64,000 nt of DNA from JAAYYM01 sp964638005 (GTDB lineage: Bacteria > Bacillota > Clostridia > Lachnospirales > Lachnospiraceae), in assembly GCA_964638005.1 (NCBI GenBank), contig CAZWXS010000007.1:6266-70265 (forward strand). The letters run 5' to 3'. Under the pieces are notes generated by a model. It worked only from the letters and a program-made list of their open reading frames with translations, ran no database searches and was not told the DNA's origin. The translations under genes were made by a program, and so were the position numbers. Shown here piece by piece: positions 26,728 through 36,213 of this stretch (its first letter is position 1; each line of letters starts with the position of its first letter).

Positions 26728-28341
26728 TTATCGATGCTCATTTAACCAGGTTTCATAACCACTATTGTAGAATTCCTTTAGAACTTCCAGTTCATGTATA
26801 AACTTCTCATCTTTTTGTTCCTTACCGCCGAGAATCTTCTCTGCCTGTCCCATCAGATAAAATACATTTAATTCAAATCCGATATCTTTGATCGTCTGCA
26901 GATATGCGGCACAGGAATGCATATTGTCAATCTCTCCGAAATCCCTGACCAGTTCCGGCAAATCCTCAAAACTTCTGGCTCTTGTAATTCCGTCAATCAG
27001 CATAAACGGCACATCACCAAACAGAACTGACTTCTTTCCAAGCAAAGCCTCTTCAAACGCCGTTGTACCCACAATCGTCACAACACCCTTGGCTTTTACA
27101 AGCCACGGTTTCGGATCATCATAATAATTGACCTGTACCAGACGGACATTGTGTAATTCTTTGACCTTTTTATAGAATTCGACACTGCGTTCTCCGAGCA
27201 TTGCCTGATGTTCTTTTACATACAGCTTCCAGCCGACCGGCAGTGATTTGGATACCTGTTCAATCAAATTACATTCATCCACATAATAGGAAGCTTTCAC
27301 AAATACCGTTGATTCCGGAATCAGATGCAACGGCATATATACATAGTCTTCTCCTTCAATCGGATTTTCAAAGAGTTTATTCTTGCCCATATACTTTCTT
27401 CTGCGCAGCTCAACCTGCAGATAGTGGCGAATATAGGGAAGGCTCGGTGCATACAGCACTTTACTGGTACGCTTGATCTTCAGATTCTTTTTGGTGATAT
27501 CCATATTCCAGAAATAATGCAGTTTGCCACGCATCACTCTGGCAATCCAAATCAAAGAGCTCTTCTTGTACTGCGCTGTTACCGTTCCTGCAAATTCCTT
27601 ATTCATAATGGACGTTTCCGCACGATATTTCTCAATATAATCGTACATTTCCTGAAGCTGTTCCTTGCTCTTCTTCAAGTTCTCCTGATAAGTCCTCTCT
27701 ACATATGGGTCGATTCCGACGGTATTTTGCAGAGTCGGGTATTTATAGAGTCCAAATTTTGAATATTCAATCGTGATATACGGAATGTTTCTTTTATATG
27801 CCACCTCATTGATGATGGTGCGCTGCAGCTCTGCATTATCAAAATCCAATATCATGTCCGGCTTAAATTCATCCAAGACAGAAATGATCTTCTTATAATT
27901 CAGCTCCAGCCAGTACATATTCTCATCATAATTCGTCACCGACCAGTAATATCTGAAATGATAATGCTTTGTATTCTCCTGCGAGCTCATCAGCTGCAGA
28001 TTCAAATTTTTAAAATGTGTATATTCACGCTCGATCTGCTCCAGATATGCAAGATCAACCGGTGAGCTGCCTGCCTTTTTTCCTTCATTTAAACCGGCAA
28101 CATATTTCTTACATATGTCTCTTACATCATAAAGCTTGACATCCTGCAGTTCTTCCTTGAATTTATAGTAAGAATTCTGGTTGTAATAGCACTTATTATA
28201 ACTGCACTCTGTAGACATGATATAAAACGCAGCCACCTCATTGCTATGACGCAGTTCCTCTGCCAAAAACCAAAGAGGCATGGAATATGTCTCTCTGCAT
28301 ACAAATAGTATTTTCTTACCTATCAGATGGTTCTTCTGCAT
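26728..28341 (-). CDS. Capsule-synthesis-like protein (KpsC/KpsS-type GT-B fold)
   Basis: A 537-residue soluble protein. The C-terminal half has YVYMPLHLIPESTVFV near 330, LYVKEHQAM, and a KGVVTIVGTTAFEEALLGKKSV stretch, which match the capsule-polysaccharide synthesis family (KpsC/KpsS, PF05159-like) and related CMP-sugar-using glycosyltransferases. The N-terminal 250 residues are poorly recognised and may bind the acceptor. It is directly upstream of the NeuB-like gene, which fits use of a CMP-nonulosonate donor. That role is inferred from context. It is unusual to see this family in a Gram-positive type genome, but such proteins are known in Clostridia. Its stop is 18 bases before the synthase start. 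Confidence 0.7.
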   Translation of the reverse strand: MQKNHLIGKKILFVCRETYSMPLWFLAEELRHSNEVAAFYIMSTECSYNKCYYNQNSYYKFKEELQDVKLYDVRDICKKYVAGLNEGKKAGSSPVDLAYLEQIEREYTHFKNLNLQLMSSQENTKHYHFRYYWSVTNYDENMYWLELNYKKIISVLDEFKPDMILDFDNAELQRTIINEVAYKRNIPYITIEYSKFGLYKYPTLQNTVGIDPYVERTYQENLKKSKEQLQEMYDYIEKYRAETSIMNKEFAGTVTAQYKKSSLIWIARVMRGKLHYFWNMDITKKNLKIKRTSKVLYAPSLPYIRHYLQVELRRRKYMGKNKLFENPIEGEDYVYMPLHLIPESTVFVKASYYVDECNLIEQVSKSLPVGWKLYVKEHQAMLGERSVEFYKKVKELHNVRLVQVNYYDDPKPWLVKAKGVVTIVGTTAFEEALLGKKSVLFGDVPFMLIDGITRARSFEDLPELVRDFGEIDNMHSCAAYLQTIKDIGFELNVFYLMGQAEKILGGKEQKDEKFIHELEVLKEFYNSGYETWLNEHR

Positions 28342-28344
28342 GAA

Positions 28345-29385
28345 TCAGTTCCCCTTTTCCAATTTCTCAAATGTTTTCACCCAGTCTGCACCGGTCTGAA
28401 ATGAAATATGTTCTTTTAAAAAGTGTTCGCGCCTTGTAATCGTAAGTCTGCCGAATAATCGTGGGCTGAATATGCACAGCAATACCTTAATCTTGATACT
28501 TCTGTCCACATGCGGGTTCGTAAGCACGCTGCCGGTATGCCTGCGTACATATTGTACATACTGTCTGTCCTGTTTTCGGTCATAGGTGCCAAACAAAATA
28601 TTATTCTGAATGACGCTCATATTCTCGTATACCAAAAAATATTCAATCGCGCGTTCCAAATCCGGATATTTCGCCCGTACATAATCACACATCTCATAAT
28701 CATTCTTAATAGAAAGAACTAAATTATCCGCCACTCTTGAACCACTGTCTTCACTCACCCTGAAATAGTACTTGGATGCCGAATTGTATACGATCCGGTT
28801 CGCCATGCTGAGCAGATGATAACCTACTTTTCGATCCTCCACACGTTCTCCTACCGGGAAACGTACCTGCTCAAATATCGTTCTCTTATATAACTTATCC
28901 CACAGATGCAGAAAGAAACCTTTTTGATACAATATCTGTTCAAAAGCCTCACATTCCGTAAGGACAGTCTCTGCATTCTCACTGGTGCCGTCATTACCGT
29001 TTACATATGCATTATATTTTCCGACTACCGAAATATCTGCATCATGACGTACTGCCGCACTGACCATAATCTCAAACATATCCGGATCTGCCCAGTCATC
29101 ACCGTCTACGAATCCTATATAGTCTCCGGTCGCTGCTGCAATTCCATCATTTCTTGCAACTGCAACACCGTGAGGAGGTTTCTTGATCAATACGATTCTG
29201 GCATCTTTTGCCGCATATGTATCTGCAATCTTCACACAGGCCTCATCCGTATCTCCCAAAACAATAATGATTTCGAGATTTTGATAGGTCTGACCAATCA
29301 CAGATTCCAGACACTGCTCCAGAAACCGCTCTACCTTATATGCAATTATAATAACACTGACTTTTGGATTTTTCGTGTCTTCCAT
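28345..29385 (-). CDS. GT2-family glycosyltransferase
   Basis: A 346-residue cytoplasmic family 2 glycosyltransferase. The catalytic domain has KVSVIIIAYKVERFLEQCLESV, IIVLGDTDEACV in the usual VDDGS position, RNDGIAAATGDYIGFVDGDDW and the acceptor-side LWDKLYKR. The VDDGS motif is altered to VLGDT, which keeps one Asp. About 120 residues of helical C-terminal extension follow. The ATG at 29385 is preceded by AAGGTG; an in-frame start seven codons upstream is less supported. The gene lies 3 bases before the KpsC/KpsS-like gene and 30 bases after the WbsX-like gene. The sugar is unknown. Confidence 0.86.
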   Translation of the reverse strand: MEDTKNPKVSVIIIAYKVERFLEQCLESVIGQTYQNLEIIIVLGDTDEACVKIADTYAAKDARIVLIKKPPHGVAVARNDGIAAATGDYIGFVDGDDWADPDMFEIMVSAAVRHDADISVVGKYNAYVNGNDGTSENAETVLTECEAFEQILYQKGFFLHLWDKLYKRTIFEQVRFPVGERVEDRKVGYHLLSMANRIVYNSASKYYFRVSEDSGSRVADNLVLSIKNDYEMCDYVRAKYPDLERAIEYFLVYENMSVIQNNILFGTYDRKQDRQYVQYVRRHTGSVLTNPHVDRSIKIKVLLCIFSPRLFGRLTITRREHFLKEHISFQTGADWVKTFEKLEKGN

Positions 29386-29415
29386 CGGTTCACCTTGTCC
29401 ATTCAATATCGCTTG

Positions 29416-30510
29416 CTATTGTTTGTATTCACTCACAACTTTTTGTATTGCTTCCAAATATCCATACCGCCTCACTTCATCCGGTTCAAGCATGGCACCC
29501 TCTCCCCATTCATTCCACGCATTTATATAAACATAATTTAATTTTTTGCTTTTTATCTTCTGTCCGATTATTTTTAAAGTCTTTTCAAATGCATCCGGAT
29601 TGGTTCCCAAATATGCCAATCCCTTATAACTCCGTCTCGGAGTATTATCCCAGTCCGGAATCAAGCCAGGAAACTCATTTTCCTTACTATAGTCTCTTTC
29701 CTCTATTCTGTCAGTGATCCAACTGGAAGGAATGGTTCTCTCCAGCAGTTTTCTTTTCAAAATTTTGTTTAATCTTGATTTAATAAGAACACTTCCGCTA
29801 TAATACATACGATGTAATAGTCCGAAGTCATGTTTTAGAGTATATCCGGGTTCAAAATAGTAGTATCCGTCTATCAGCTCTGTCCTCGTTTCCTGTTCTG
29901 CAGCAGTCTTAGCAGATACAATATAGAGTCCTGCAAAGCCTTCCTCTACAGCCCACTTTCTGAAACACGAAAGCATTTCTTCCAAGCAATCAATATCGGG
30001 TGTTCTGTAAATATGTAACACCGGCTTCTGATCGATTTTAATATAACGCACATCTTGAAAGAAAGGAAGCAGATACTCAAAGTGACGTCTCCAGTCTGCT
30101 TCTTCTCCATACTCCTGCTTCATCAGAATTTCTTCTTCGATTCCATACCATGTTCTGGTCCACGACTCATTTGCCCAACATATGCTGTAACGCAAATCAA
30201 TCTCGGGATGCTGCAGCAGAATTTCCATAGGCTTTTCCATCAGTTGGCGTCCCTTGAACCAATACTGATAAACACAGAAACCATATACATCATATTTTTT
30301 TGCAAGATCAGCCTGCCACTGCCACGTTGCAACACCATCATTTAACAGATCATAGTATCTGTTGTCCAGCGGAACTCTCGGCTGCATATGTCCTTTATAG
30401 AGAGACTTACTGCGCTTCACAGCAGTCCATTCTGTGTAGCCCTCACCCCACCACTCATTATTCTCTTTAAACGTATGGTACTGTGGCAGATACATACAAA
30501 TGACTTTCAT
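29416..30510 (-). CDS. GH99-like / WbsX-family protein
   Basis: A 364-residue protein that starts MKVICMYLPQYH and has a GYTEWTAVKR stretch, GFCVYQYWFKGRQLMEKP, and ICWANESWTRTW. These are the hallmarks of the WbsX family (PF14307), a GH99-related TIM-barrel fold found in many O-antigen and capsule clusters. Whether it acts as a glycosyltransferase or an endo-mannosidase-like hydrolase is not settled for the family. There is no signal peptide, so it works in the cytoplasm. Near the C-terminus INAWNEWGEGAMLEPD is the conserved active-site segment. Its start overlaps the polymerase stop in an ATGA junction, so it is translationally coupled to wzy. Confidence 0.88.
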   Translation of the reverse strand: MKVICMYLPQYHTFKENNEWWGEGYTEWTAVKRSKSLYKGHMQPRVPLDNRYYDLLNDGVATWQWQADLAKKYDVYGFCVYQYWFKGRQLMEKPMEILLQHPEIDLRYSICWANESWTRTWYGIEEEILMKQEYGEEADWRRHFEYLLPFFQDVRYIKIDQKPVLHIYRTPDIDCLEEMLSCFRKWAVEEGFAGLYIVSAKTAAEQETRTELIDGYYYFEPGYTLKHDFGLLHRMYYSGSVLIKSRLNKILKRKLLERTIPSSWITDRIEERDYSKENEFPGLIPDWDNTPRRSYKGLAYLGTNPDAFEKTLKIIGQKIKSKKLNYVYINAWNEWGEGAMLEPDEVRRYGYLEAIQKVVSEYKQ

Positions 30511-31742
30511 CTACTCGCTTCTCCTGTTTCCTGCTTAAGTTTTCGATCACAATTCTGATTCTTGATTGCAAAAGCACATCTGCCAACCGCAAACCAGAAA
30601 ATCGGTGTTGTCAACTGAAATGCTATGATATTGGAGCCTATTGAGGACAGTAACGTAATTGCAATGATACCAATCTCAATATAGTAATCCTCTAAGTTCT
30701 TACACGCTGCTCTGCAGACCAGGAACAAAATAAACAAGAAAATGGAGAATCCGATAACTCCTTCTTCACAGAAAAGCTTAACCAAACCACCGTCTGCTAT
30801 GACATGTGCACCCTCATATTCAAGTGCTTTGTGTCCGTTCGCACCCAAACCGTTACCAAGCCATGTATTGTAGAGCGTATTCATTGCCACCACCCACTGT
30901 TCACTTCGCTGCCCGATAGCTCCCGGTAAAGAAGCAAATCTGCGAAACACCTTAACAATCGCTTCCATATAAAACACACATATTCCTATAAAACCAACTG
31001 CCAATATCCCTATTTCCACTCCCAGATATTTCTTCTTGATTGCTCCAAAAGTAAAGAAAAGCAGCCAATTTATATATATGATAATGACAAAAGCCACCAC
31101 CATTGCAGCTCTTTGATTGCTCATCATTGCGAAGAAGAAATTTACAAAAAACAGAATAATTCCTATGATCCTCTTTGTTTTGTCTTTCATGACAAAATAT
31201 GCGGAAGCAAGCATACCATATGTTGCAAGAGCGCCAAGACAAGTGCTGCCGATTACGGATGCCATGCGGATTCTCATGGTTGCCGCGTCAGCCTTGGAAA
31301 TGTAGACATCAACCAGGAAATCCAGATAGAACTGTGGAGCCCAAATATAGAGAACAAGACCAATGAGGCAGACATATAAAACTGCCGCCAGGAACCAGCG
31401 GTAGAATTTCTCTGTATTTTCCTTAACAGATTTTCCGACGAAATAAAAGACGACAGTGAAGACAGAGTTAGAGAATTCCTCAACATATATTCTGATAGGG
31501 AGACCATTGACAGTCAGCCAGATAACAGATAACAGATTATAGGCCAGATAAACAATAATTAGATAATCTACTGTTGTAGTCAGTTGAATCTTCTTTTGTG
31601 CCAACAGTTGAACCGCGATACATAACATTAGAAATGCAGCAAATACACCGGGATGCACATTGAAAGCCATGGTCAAGGTGTATGCAAGCATAACAGCCAG
31701 ATAATATATGTTGGAAATCTGAATCGATTTTAATTTGTTCAT
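30507..31742 (-). CDS. O-antigen ligase/polymerase-like membrane protein (Wzy)
   Basis: A 411-residue protein with about eleven hydrophobic helices and a large extracytoplasmic loop. The LGNGLGANGHKAL segment near 295 followed by ADGGLVKLFCEEGVIGF is the Wzy_C/O-antigen-ligase signature. The protein should polymerise flipped repeat units outside the membrane, or ligate them to an acceptor. AGGAG lies before the ATG at 31742. It overlaps the WbsX-like gene downstream by four bases. The 5' third of the gene, above about 31200, has a strand bias unlike the rest. That bias continues through the next gene upstream and may mark a recombination joint. Confidence 0.85.
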   Translation of the reverse strand: MNKLKSIQISNIYYLAVMLAYTLTMAFNVHPGVFAAFLMLCIAVQLLAQKKIQLTTTVDYLIIVYLAYNLLSVIWLTVNGLPIRIYVEEFSNSVFTVVFYFVGKSVKENTEKFYRWFLAAVLYVCLIGLVLYIWAPQFYLDFLVDVYISKADAATMRIRMASVIGSTCLGALATYGMLASAYFVMKDKTKRIIGIILFFVNFFFAMMSNQRAAMVVAFVIIIYINWLLFFTFGAIKKKYLGVEIGILAVGFIGICVFYMEAIVKVFRRFASLPGAIGQRSEQWVVAMNTLYNTWLGNGLGANGHKALEYEGAHVIADGGLVKLFCEEGVIGFSIFLFILFLVCRAACKNLEDYYIEIGIIAITLLSSIGSNIIAFQLTTPIFWFAVGRCAFAIKNQNCDRKLKQETGEASR

Positions 31743-31793
31743 TATAAGGTCTCCTAAAGCCGTTGGTTTAAAACTATAGTATCTCTTTGTTTT

Positions 31794-32888
31794 CTAGTTT
31801 TGTATAACATTCAGCACTTCAGACCAGCTGTCACGGGGATGATTATCAACATTGACAGCTATATGCTTGTCGATAGCTGTTTGCGGACATAGGGCATTTC
31901 CAATGCTCTTTTCCATTAGATCAGCCAGTTCGGCGGGATTGAAAGGATCGAAATAGTTGACATCCTGGTAGCCTTCTAAAACTTCATGGCAGAAAGGGCA
32001 GTCGGAGGCCAGAATTGGTGATTCAAACTGACGAGCCTCGGCTAACGGGTACCCAAAGGTTTCTATATATGAGGGAAAAATCAATGTCCGCTCATTATAA
32101 GCATCCAAGACTTGCTCTTTGGTCAGACGGCCTGTTGTTGTAATATTTTCATGTTGGTTATCATACTGATAATCGGTAATCGATTTCAATGCTTCGTCAT
32201 CTATGGTAAAAAGAATATTGAAGTCCGTGATTTCTTTTTGGTTCAAAAGAGTGCAGGCACGCAGGATGCACTCATGATTTTTATAAATCATGACACCGGA
32301 GGGAAAAAAGAATTGGTTAGACTTCCGAACTCCTTGGCGTCTATATTGATTCAAATTTTCTACATCGGGTAATATTTGCACTATTTTATTTGTTGATACA
32401 TGTGCTTTCTTTGCTACTGCATTGCGCATCCAATCTGTTTGGACAATGACCTTGTCCGCTCTTCGAATCGATGCATTTATAATTGCTCCGATAAAATATT
32501 GATATATAGCGTATTCTCGTTCGTTTGACTTTAGAAGTGAAAATTTCTTAACCGTCTGAAAGCCCAGTGGTTGATGCACATAGACAATCTGTTTTCCTTT
32601 GTAACCAAAGGTAATCGTATTCTGCAAAGAAAAAACTACATCAGGCTTGAGGGCACGAATATAAGATGCTCCGGTAAAGAGATCAAAGCACAAACGATTG
32701 ATCCAGCTCTTTTTGACTTTCTGCATAACATGGACCTTAATACGCTCAGTTTCTTCTATGTATGAACCGCCTAACAGAAAAATCCATTCATTTTCCCGAT
32801 CGTGCTCTGCAATATAGTGATAAAAGTCCGTTAGGATAGATAATGCACCTGTTTTACTTGCAGCAATGTCATTGACTACGATTCTCAA
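31794..32888 (-). CDS. GT4-family glycosyltransferase, atypical composition
   Basis: A 364-residue GT-B enzyme. It has IVYVHQPLGFQTVKKFS in the acceptor domain, FFFPSGVMIYKNHECILRA near 205, and IFPSYIETFGYPLAEARQFESPILA for the donor site with the conserved acidic residues. It resembles family 4 mannosyl/fucosyl-type enzymes. It begins with a TTG at 32888, with GGGG 8 bases before it and the stop of capG just upstream. In several 60-base lines I counted, the plus strand has as many or more G than C, the reverse of neighbouring minus-strand genes. This points to a different origin. Its position after capEFG suggests it uses UDP-FucNAc or a nearby sugar; this is inference. Confidence 0.85.
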   Translation of the reverse strand: MRIVVNDIAASKTGALSILTDFYHYIAEHDRENEWIFLLGGSYIEETERIKVHVMQKVKKSWINRLCFDLFTGASYIRALKPDVVFSLQNTITFGYKGKQIVYVHQPLGFQTVKKFSLLKSNEREYAIYQYFIGAIINASIRRADKVIVQTDWMRNAVAKKAHVSTNKIVQILPDVENLNQYRRQGVRKSNQFFFPSGVMIYKNHECILRACTLLNQKEITDFNILFTIDDEALKSITDYQYDNQHENITTTGRLTKEQVLDAYNERTLIFPSYIETFGYPLAEARQFESPILASDCPFCHEVLEGYQDVNYFDPFNPAELADLMEKSIGNALCPQTAIDKHIAVNVDNHPRDSWSEVLNVIQN

Positions 32889-32889
32889 A

Positions 32890-34014
32890 TTACTTACCCC
32901 ACACTGTCTTATTTACGATTTCGGTATAACTCTGTATGAGTTTTACAACTTTGACGGACACGTTCATGTCTGCATAATCTTCTGCCATCACTACTTCTTC
33001 TTTGTTTTCATACATTGCCACTGCAAGCTCTGCAGCCTGCTCAACGTCATCGCCTTTGATGCCGCCGATGACAATTGTTCCCTTATCCAACACCTCCGGA
33101 CGTTCCGTTGATGTCCGGATCAAGACTCCCGGGAAATTCAGCATTGCCGATTCTTCGGACAATGTACCGCTGTCGGAAAGAACGCAATAAGCATTCATCT
33201 GCAATTTGTTATAGTCTAAAAAGCCAAAAGGCTTCATGTTGGATACAAGCGGATGAAACTTGAATTTTCTCTGTTCTATGAACTTCATGGAACGAGGATG
33301 CGTCGAATAAATAATTGGCATCTGATATTTCTCAGCCATACGATTGATGGCATTCATGAGATCCATGAAATTGTCTTCCAAATCTATGTTTTCTTCTCTG
33401 TGCGCCGAGACCAAGATATATTTTCCTCTTTCAAGGTTCAGTCTTGTGAGAACATCACTCTGCTCAATCTTCTCCATATGATCACGCAGAACCTCACGCA
33501 TGGGAGATCCGGTCACAAATATGGTCTTGCCGTCGATTCCCTCTGACAGCAGATACCTTCTGGAATGCTCCGTATAGGGCAGATTGATGTCGGATATATG
33601 ATCTACGATCTTGCGGTTGATCATCTCAGACACATTCCAATCCCAACAGCGATTGCCCGCCTCCATATGAAAAATGGGAATCTTCAAGCGCTTAGCGGAT
33701 ATCGCGGAAAGCGCGGAGTTGGTGTCTCCCAACAGCAATACTGCATCCGGCTTTATCTGCTGCATGAGTTCATAGGACTTGGCAATGATATTGCCCATCG
33801 TCTCACCCAGATTCTTACCTACACTCTCCAGATAGTGATCGGGTGCACGCAGGTTCAGATCCTCAAAAAAAATCTGATTCAATGTATAATCATAGTTCTG
33901 TCCTGTGTGAACCAATATGTGGTTAAAGTACTTGTCCGCACATTTAATGACTGCTGACAATCTGATGATTTCCGGTCTGGTTCCTACGATTGTCATTACC
34001 TTAAGCTTGCTCAT
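32890..34014 (-). CDS. capG: UDP-N-acetyl-L-fucosamine synthase / 2-epimerase (CapG/FnlC)
   Basis: A 374-residue GT-B-fold epimerase of the non-hydrolysing UDP-GlcNAc 2-epimerase family. It has MTIVGTRPEIIRLSAVIK at the start, HMEAGNRCWDWNVSEMINRKIVDHI, and SDSGTLSEESAML near the C-terminus. WDWNVSEMINR is the variant seen in CapG/FnlC, which make UDP-N-acetyl-L-fucosamine by C2 epimerisation, rather than in MnaA/WecB. It is the third enzyme of a complete trio with the CapF-like and CapE-like genes just upstream. Its ATG overlaps the CapF stop by four bases. The trio acts in the cytoplasm on UDP-GlcNAc. Confidence 0.9.
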   Translation of the reverse strand: MSKLKVMTIVGTRPEIIRLSAVIKCADKYFNHILVHTGQNYDYTLNQIFFEDLNLRAPDHYLESVGKNLGETMGNIIAKSYELMQQIKPDAVLLLGDTNSALSAISAKRLKIPIFHMEAGNRCWDWNVSEMINRKIVDHISDINLPYTEHSRRYLLSEGIDGKTIFVTGSPMREVLRDHMEKIEQSDVLTRLNLERGKYILVSAHREENIDLEDNFMDLMNAINRMAEKYQMPIIYSTHPRSMKFIEQRKFKFHPLVSNMKPFGFLDYNKLQMNAYCVLSDSGTLSEESAMLNFPGVLIRTSTERPEVLDKGTIVIGGIKGDDVEQAAELAVAMYENKEEVVMAEDYADMNVSVKVVKLIQSYTEIVNKTVWGK

Positions 34015-35135
34015 TTGCCTCTCCTCTCCACATCCAGATAAAATGTGTCCGGCTTTCCCGGGTCATATGCTTCATTTGCCCACATGACAGTTACCATGTC
34101 CTCTGTGCCTTCATTGGTAATCTCATGTGTATATCCGGTCGGAATATCGACTACCGTCAGCTCATCTCCGTTTACGTGATACTCTATGATTTCGTCTTCA
34201 TCGATCTGGCGAAATCTGATACATCCGCGTCCCTTAACGACCAGAAATTTCTCATTTTTGGTATGATGCCAATGCTTGCCTTTTGTAATTCCGGGTTTCG
34301 AGATATTGACGGATACCTGCCCTCTGTCGGCGGTTCTGATAAATTCTGTAAAAGAGCCTCTGTCGTCTGCATTCATCTTGAGCGGATAAGCAAATCCATC
34401 CTTTGGCAGGTAACTCAGATAAGTACTGTAAAGCTTTTTCTCAAATTCATTTTCCATATAAGGAACCGATAATGTATTTCGGCTCTCTTTAAAGGTATAG
34501 AGCGTCTCTACGATCTTGCCAAGCGATACTGTATGCACAGTCGGAACCACGCAGAAATTACCGATTCTGTTTTCACGTCCCTCGAGCGCTGCAATAAATT
34601 CATCCACCACATCATCGATATAGACCAGATTCATGACCGTATTCGGGTCATTGACCTTAATTTCAAGATCATTGGCAATGTTATTGCAGAATGTCGCAAC
34701 CCCGCTGTTGTAATTCGGTCTGCACCATTTGCCGAACACATTCGGCAGACGATATATGATTGCCGGTGCACCGGTCTCCTCTTCATAGGCAAAGAGCAGA
34801 TCCTCACCTGCTTTTTTGCTCTTTCCGTAGGGATTATCGAGCTCAGCCTGAATGGAAGACGTAATCAATATCGGGGCATGATTTGAATGCTGCTTAAGTT
34901 TTGACAAAAGCACCGAAGTAAAACCGAAGTTCCCCTCCATGAACTCCTTCTCATCCTTGGGACGATTCACACCTGCCAAATGAAAAACGAATTCACAATC
35001 TCTCGTATAGCGATCGAGATCTGCTTCATCGGAATCAATGTCATATGCAAAAATATGCTCATAGCCTCTGTTTCTAAGCTCCCATATTAAATTTTTCCCT
35101 ACAAAGCCTTTGGCTCCTGTGACAAGTATATTCAT
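34011..35135 (-). CDS. capF: CapF/FnlB: UDP-sugar reductase with cupin domain
   Basis: A 374-residue two-domain enzyme. Residues 1 to about 245 form an SDR reductase with MNILVTGAKGFVGKNL, the LAGVNRPKDEKEF stretch and NPYGKSKKAGEDLL, where Y-x-x-x-K sits in the catalytic place. Residues about 250-374 form a cupin domain with KGKHWHHTKNEKFLV (metal-binding His) and IPTGYTHEITNEG. This fusion is specific to CapF/FnlB, which epimerises at C3 and reduces at C4 on the way to UDP-FucNAc. The start at 35135 overlaps the CapE stop in an ATGA junction; an ATG four codons upstream is possible. All expected motifs are intact. Confidence 0.93.
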   Translation of the reverse strand: MNILVTGAKGFVGKNLIWELRNRGYEHIFAYDIDSDEADLDRYTRDCEFVFHLAGVNRPKDEKEFMEGNFGFTSVLLSKLKQHSNHAPILITSSIQAELDNPYGKSKKAGEDLLFAYEEETGAPAIIYRLPNVFGKWCRPNYNSGVATFCNNIANDLEIKVNDPNTVMNLVYIDDVVDEFIAALEGRENRIGNFCVVPTVHTVSLGKIVETLYTFKESRNTLSVPYMENEFEKKLYSTYLSYLPKDGFAYPLKMNADDRGSFTEFIRTADRGQVSVNISKPGITKGKHWHHTKNEKFLVVKGRGCIRFRQIDEDEIIEYHVNGDELTVVDIPTGYTHEITNEGTEDMVTVMWANEAYDPGKPDTFYLDVERRGK

Positions 35136-36160
35136 TGATTTTCCCATTCTCTCAGTTCTTCTCTGATGTGTTCCAACTGTAACAGCTTCTCTTTGACCTG
35201 TTCCACATTCAAAATCTCCGTATTGTTGGAATTGAACTCTGTCAGCCTGTTTCTTTCCTGATTACCGACATTGAAATACTGGTCGTAGTTCAGATCTCGC
35301 TGGTCGGCAGGCACGCGATAAAACCCGCCCATATCAGTCGTTCTTGCACACTCTTCGTTGGTGAGCAACGTCTCATACATCTTCTCACCATGTCTGATGC
35401 CGATGACCTTAATCGGATTATCTGCATGAAACAACTCTTTCACTGCCTGTGCAAGTACCTCAATGGTACATGCCGGGGCCTTCTGCACCATGATATCACC
35501 TGCTGCCGCATGTTCAAACGCAAAAATAACCAATTCTACAGCTTCCTCCAAACTCATGATAAAACGGGTCATCGTGGGTTCTGTTACCGTCAATGGATTT
35601 CCCGCCTTGATCTGCTCAATGAAAAGCGGAATGACCGAACCTCTGGAACACATGACATTTCCGTAACGTGTACCACAGATCAGCGTCTGATCGCTGTCAA
35701 CGGTTCTGGATTTTGCAACAAATACCTTCTCCATCATTGCCTTGCTCGTGCCCATTGCATTCACCGGATAAGCCGCTTTATCGGTCGACAGACAAATGAC
35801 TTTCTTGACGCCTGCCTGAATGGCTGCCGTCAGGACATTATCCGTACCAAATACATTGGTCTTGACCGCTTCTAACGGGAAGAACTCACAGCTCGGCACC
35901 TGTTTGAGTGCTGCAGCGTGAAAGATATAATCCACACCATGCATTGCATCCTTAACGCTCTGCAGATCACGTACATTTCCAATGTAATATTTAATCTTGT
36001 CATTCTGATATTCATGGCGCATATCGTCCTGCTTCTTTTCATCTCTGCTGAAAATTCGAATCTCCTTGATGCTCGTATTCAAAAATCTCTTTAATACCGC
36101 ATTTCCGAACGACCCCGTACCTCCGGTGATGAGTAATGTCTTTCCTTCAAATATATCCAT
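35132..36160 (-). CDS. capE: CapE/FnlA: UDP-GlcNAc 4,6-dehydratase/5-epimerase
   Basis: A 342-residue SDR-family enzyme. The nucleotide motif GGTGSFG is at 13-19. The ALKQVPSCEFFPLEAVKTN segment is typical of the FlaA1/CapE/PseB group. The usual YxxxK is replaced by M-G-T-S-K, as in other inverting 4,6-dehydratases. It converts UDP-GlcNAc to a 4-keto-6-deoxy-L-arabino product, the first step to UDP-FucNAc. It starts the capE-capF-capG run, with a 53-base gap after the WbuB-like glycosyltransferase gene. PseB is a close relative, but the linked cupin-fused CapF decides in favour of CapE. Confidence 0.92.
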   Translation of the reverse strand: MDIFEGKTLLITGGTGSFGNAVLKRFLNTSIKEIRIFSRDEKKQDDMRHEYQNDKIKYYIGNVRDLQSVKDAMHGVDYIFHAAALKQVPSCEFFPLEAVKTNVFGTDNVLTAAIQAGVKKVICLSTDKAAYPVNAMGTSKAMMEKVFVAKSRTVDSDQTLICGTRYGNVMCSRGSVIPLFIEQIKAGNPLTVTEPTMTRFIMSLEEAVELVIFAFEHAAAGDIMVQKAPACTIEVLAQAVKELFHADNPIKVIGIRHGEKMYETLLTNEECARTTDMGGFYRVPADQRDLNYDQYFNVGNQERNRLTEFNSNNTEILNVEQVKEKLLQLEHIREELREWENQ

Positions 36161-36213
36161 TGTCTTGTCCTTTCTTTTTCACACGCAGTTCAGTTATCTA
36201 TGTCTATCGTGGA

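Noticed and set aside
28906..29541. 211-codon plus-strand open frame
   Set aside because: Antisense to two glycosyltransferase-type genes and spans their boundary; no motif.
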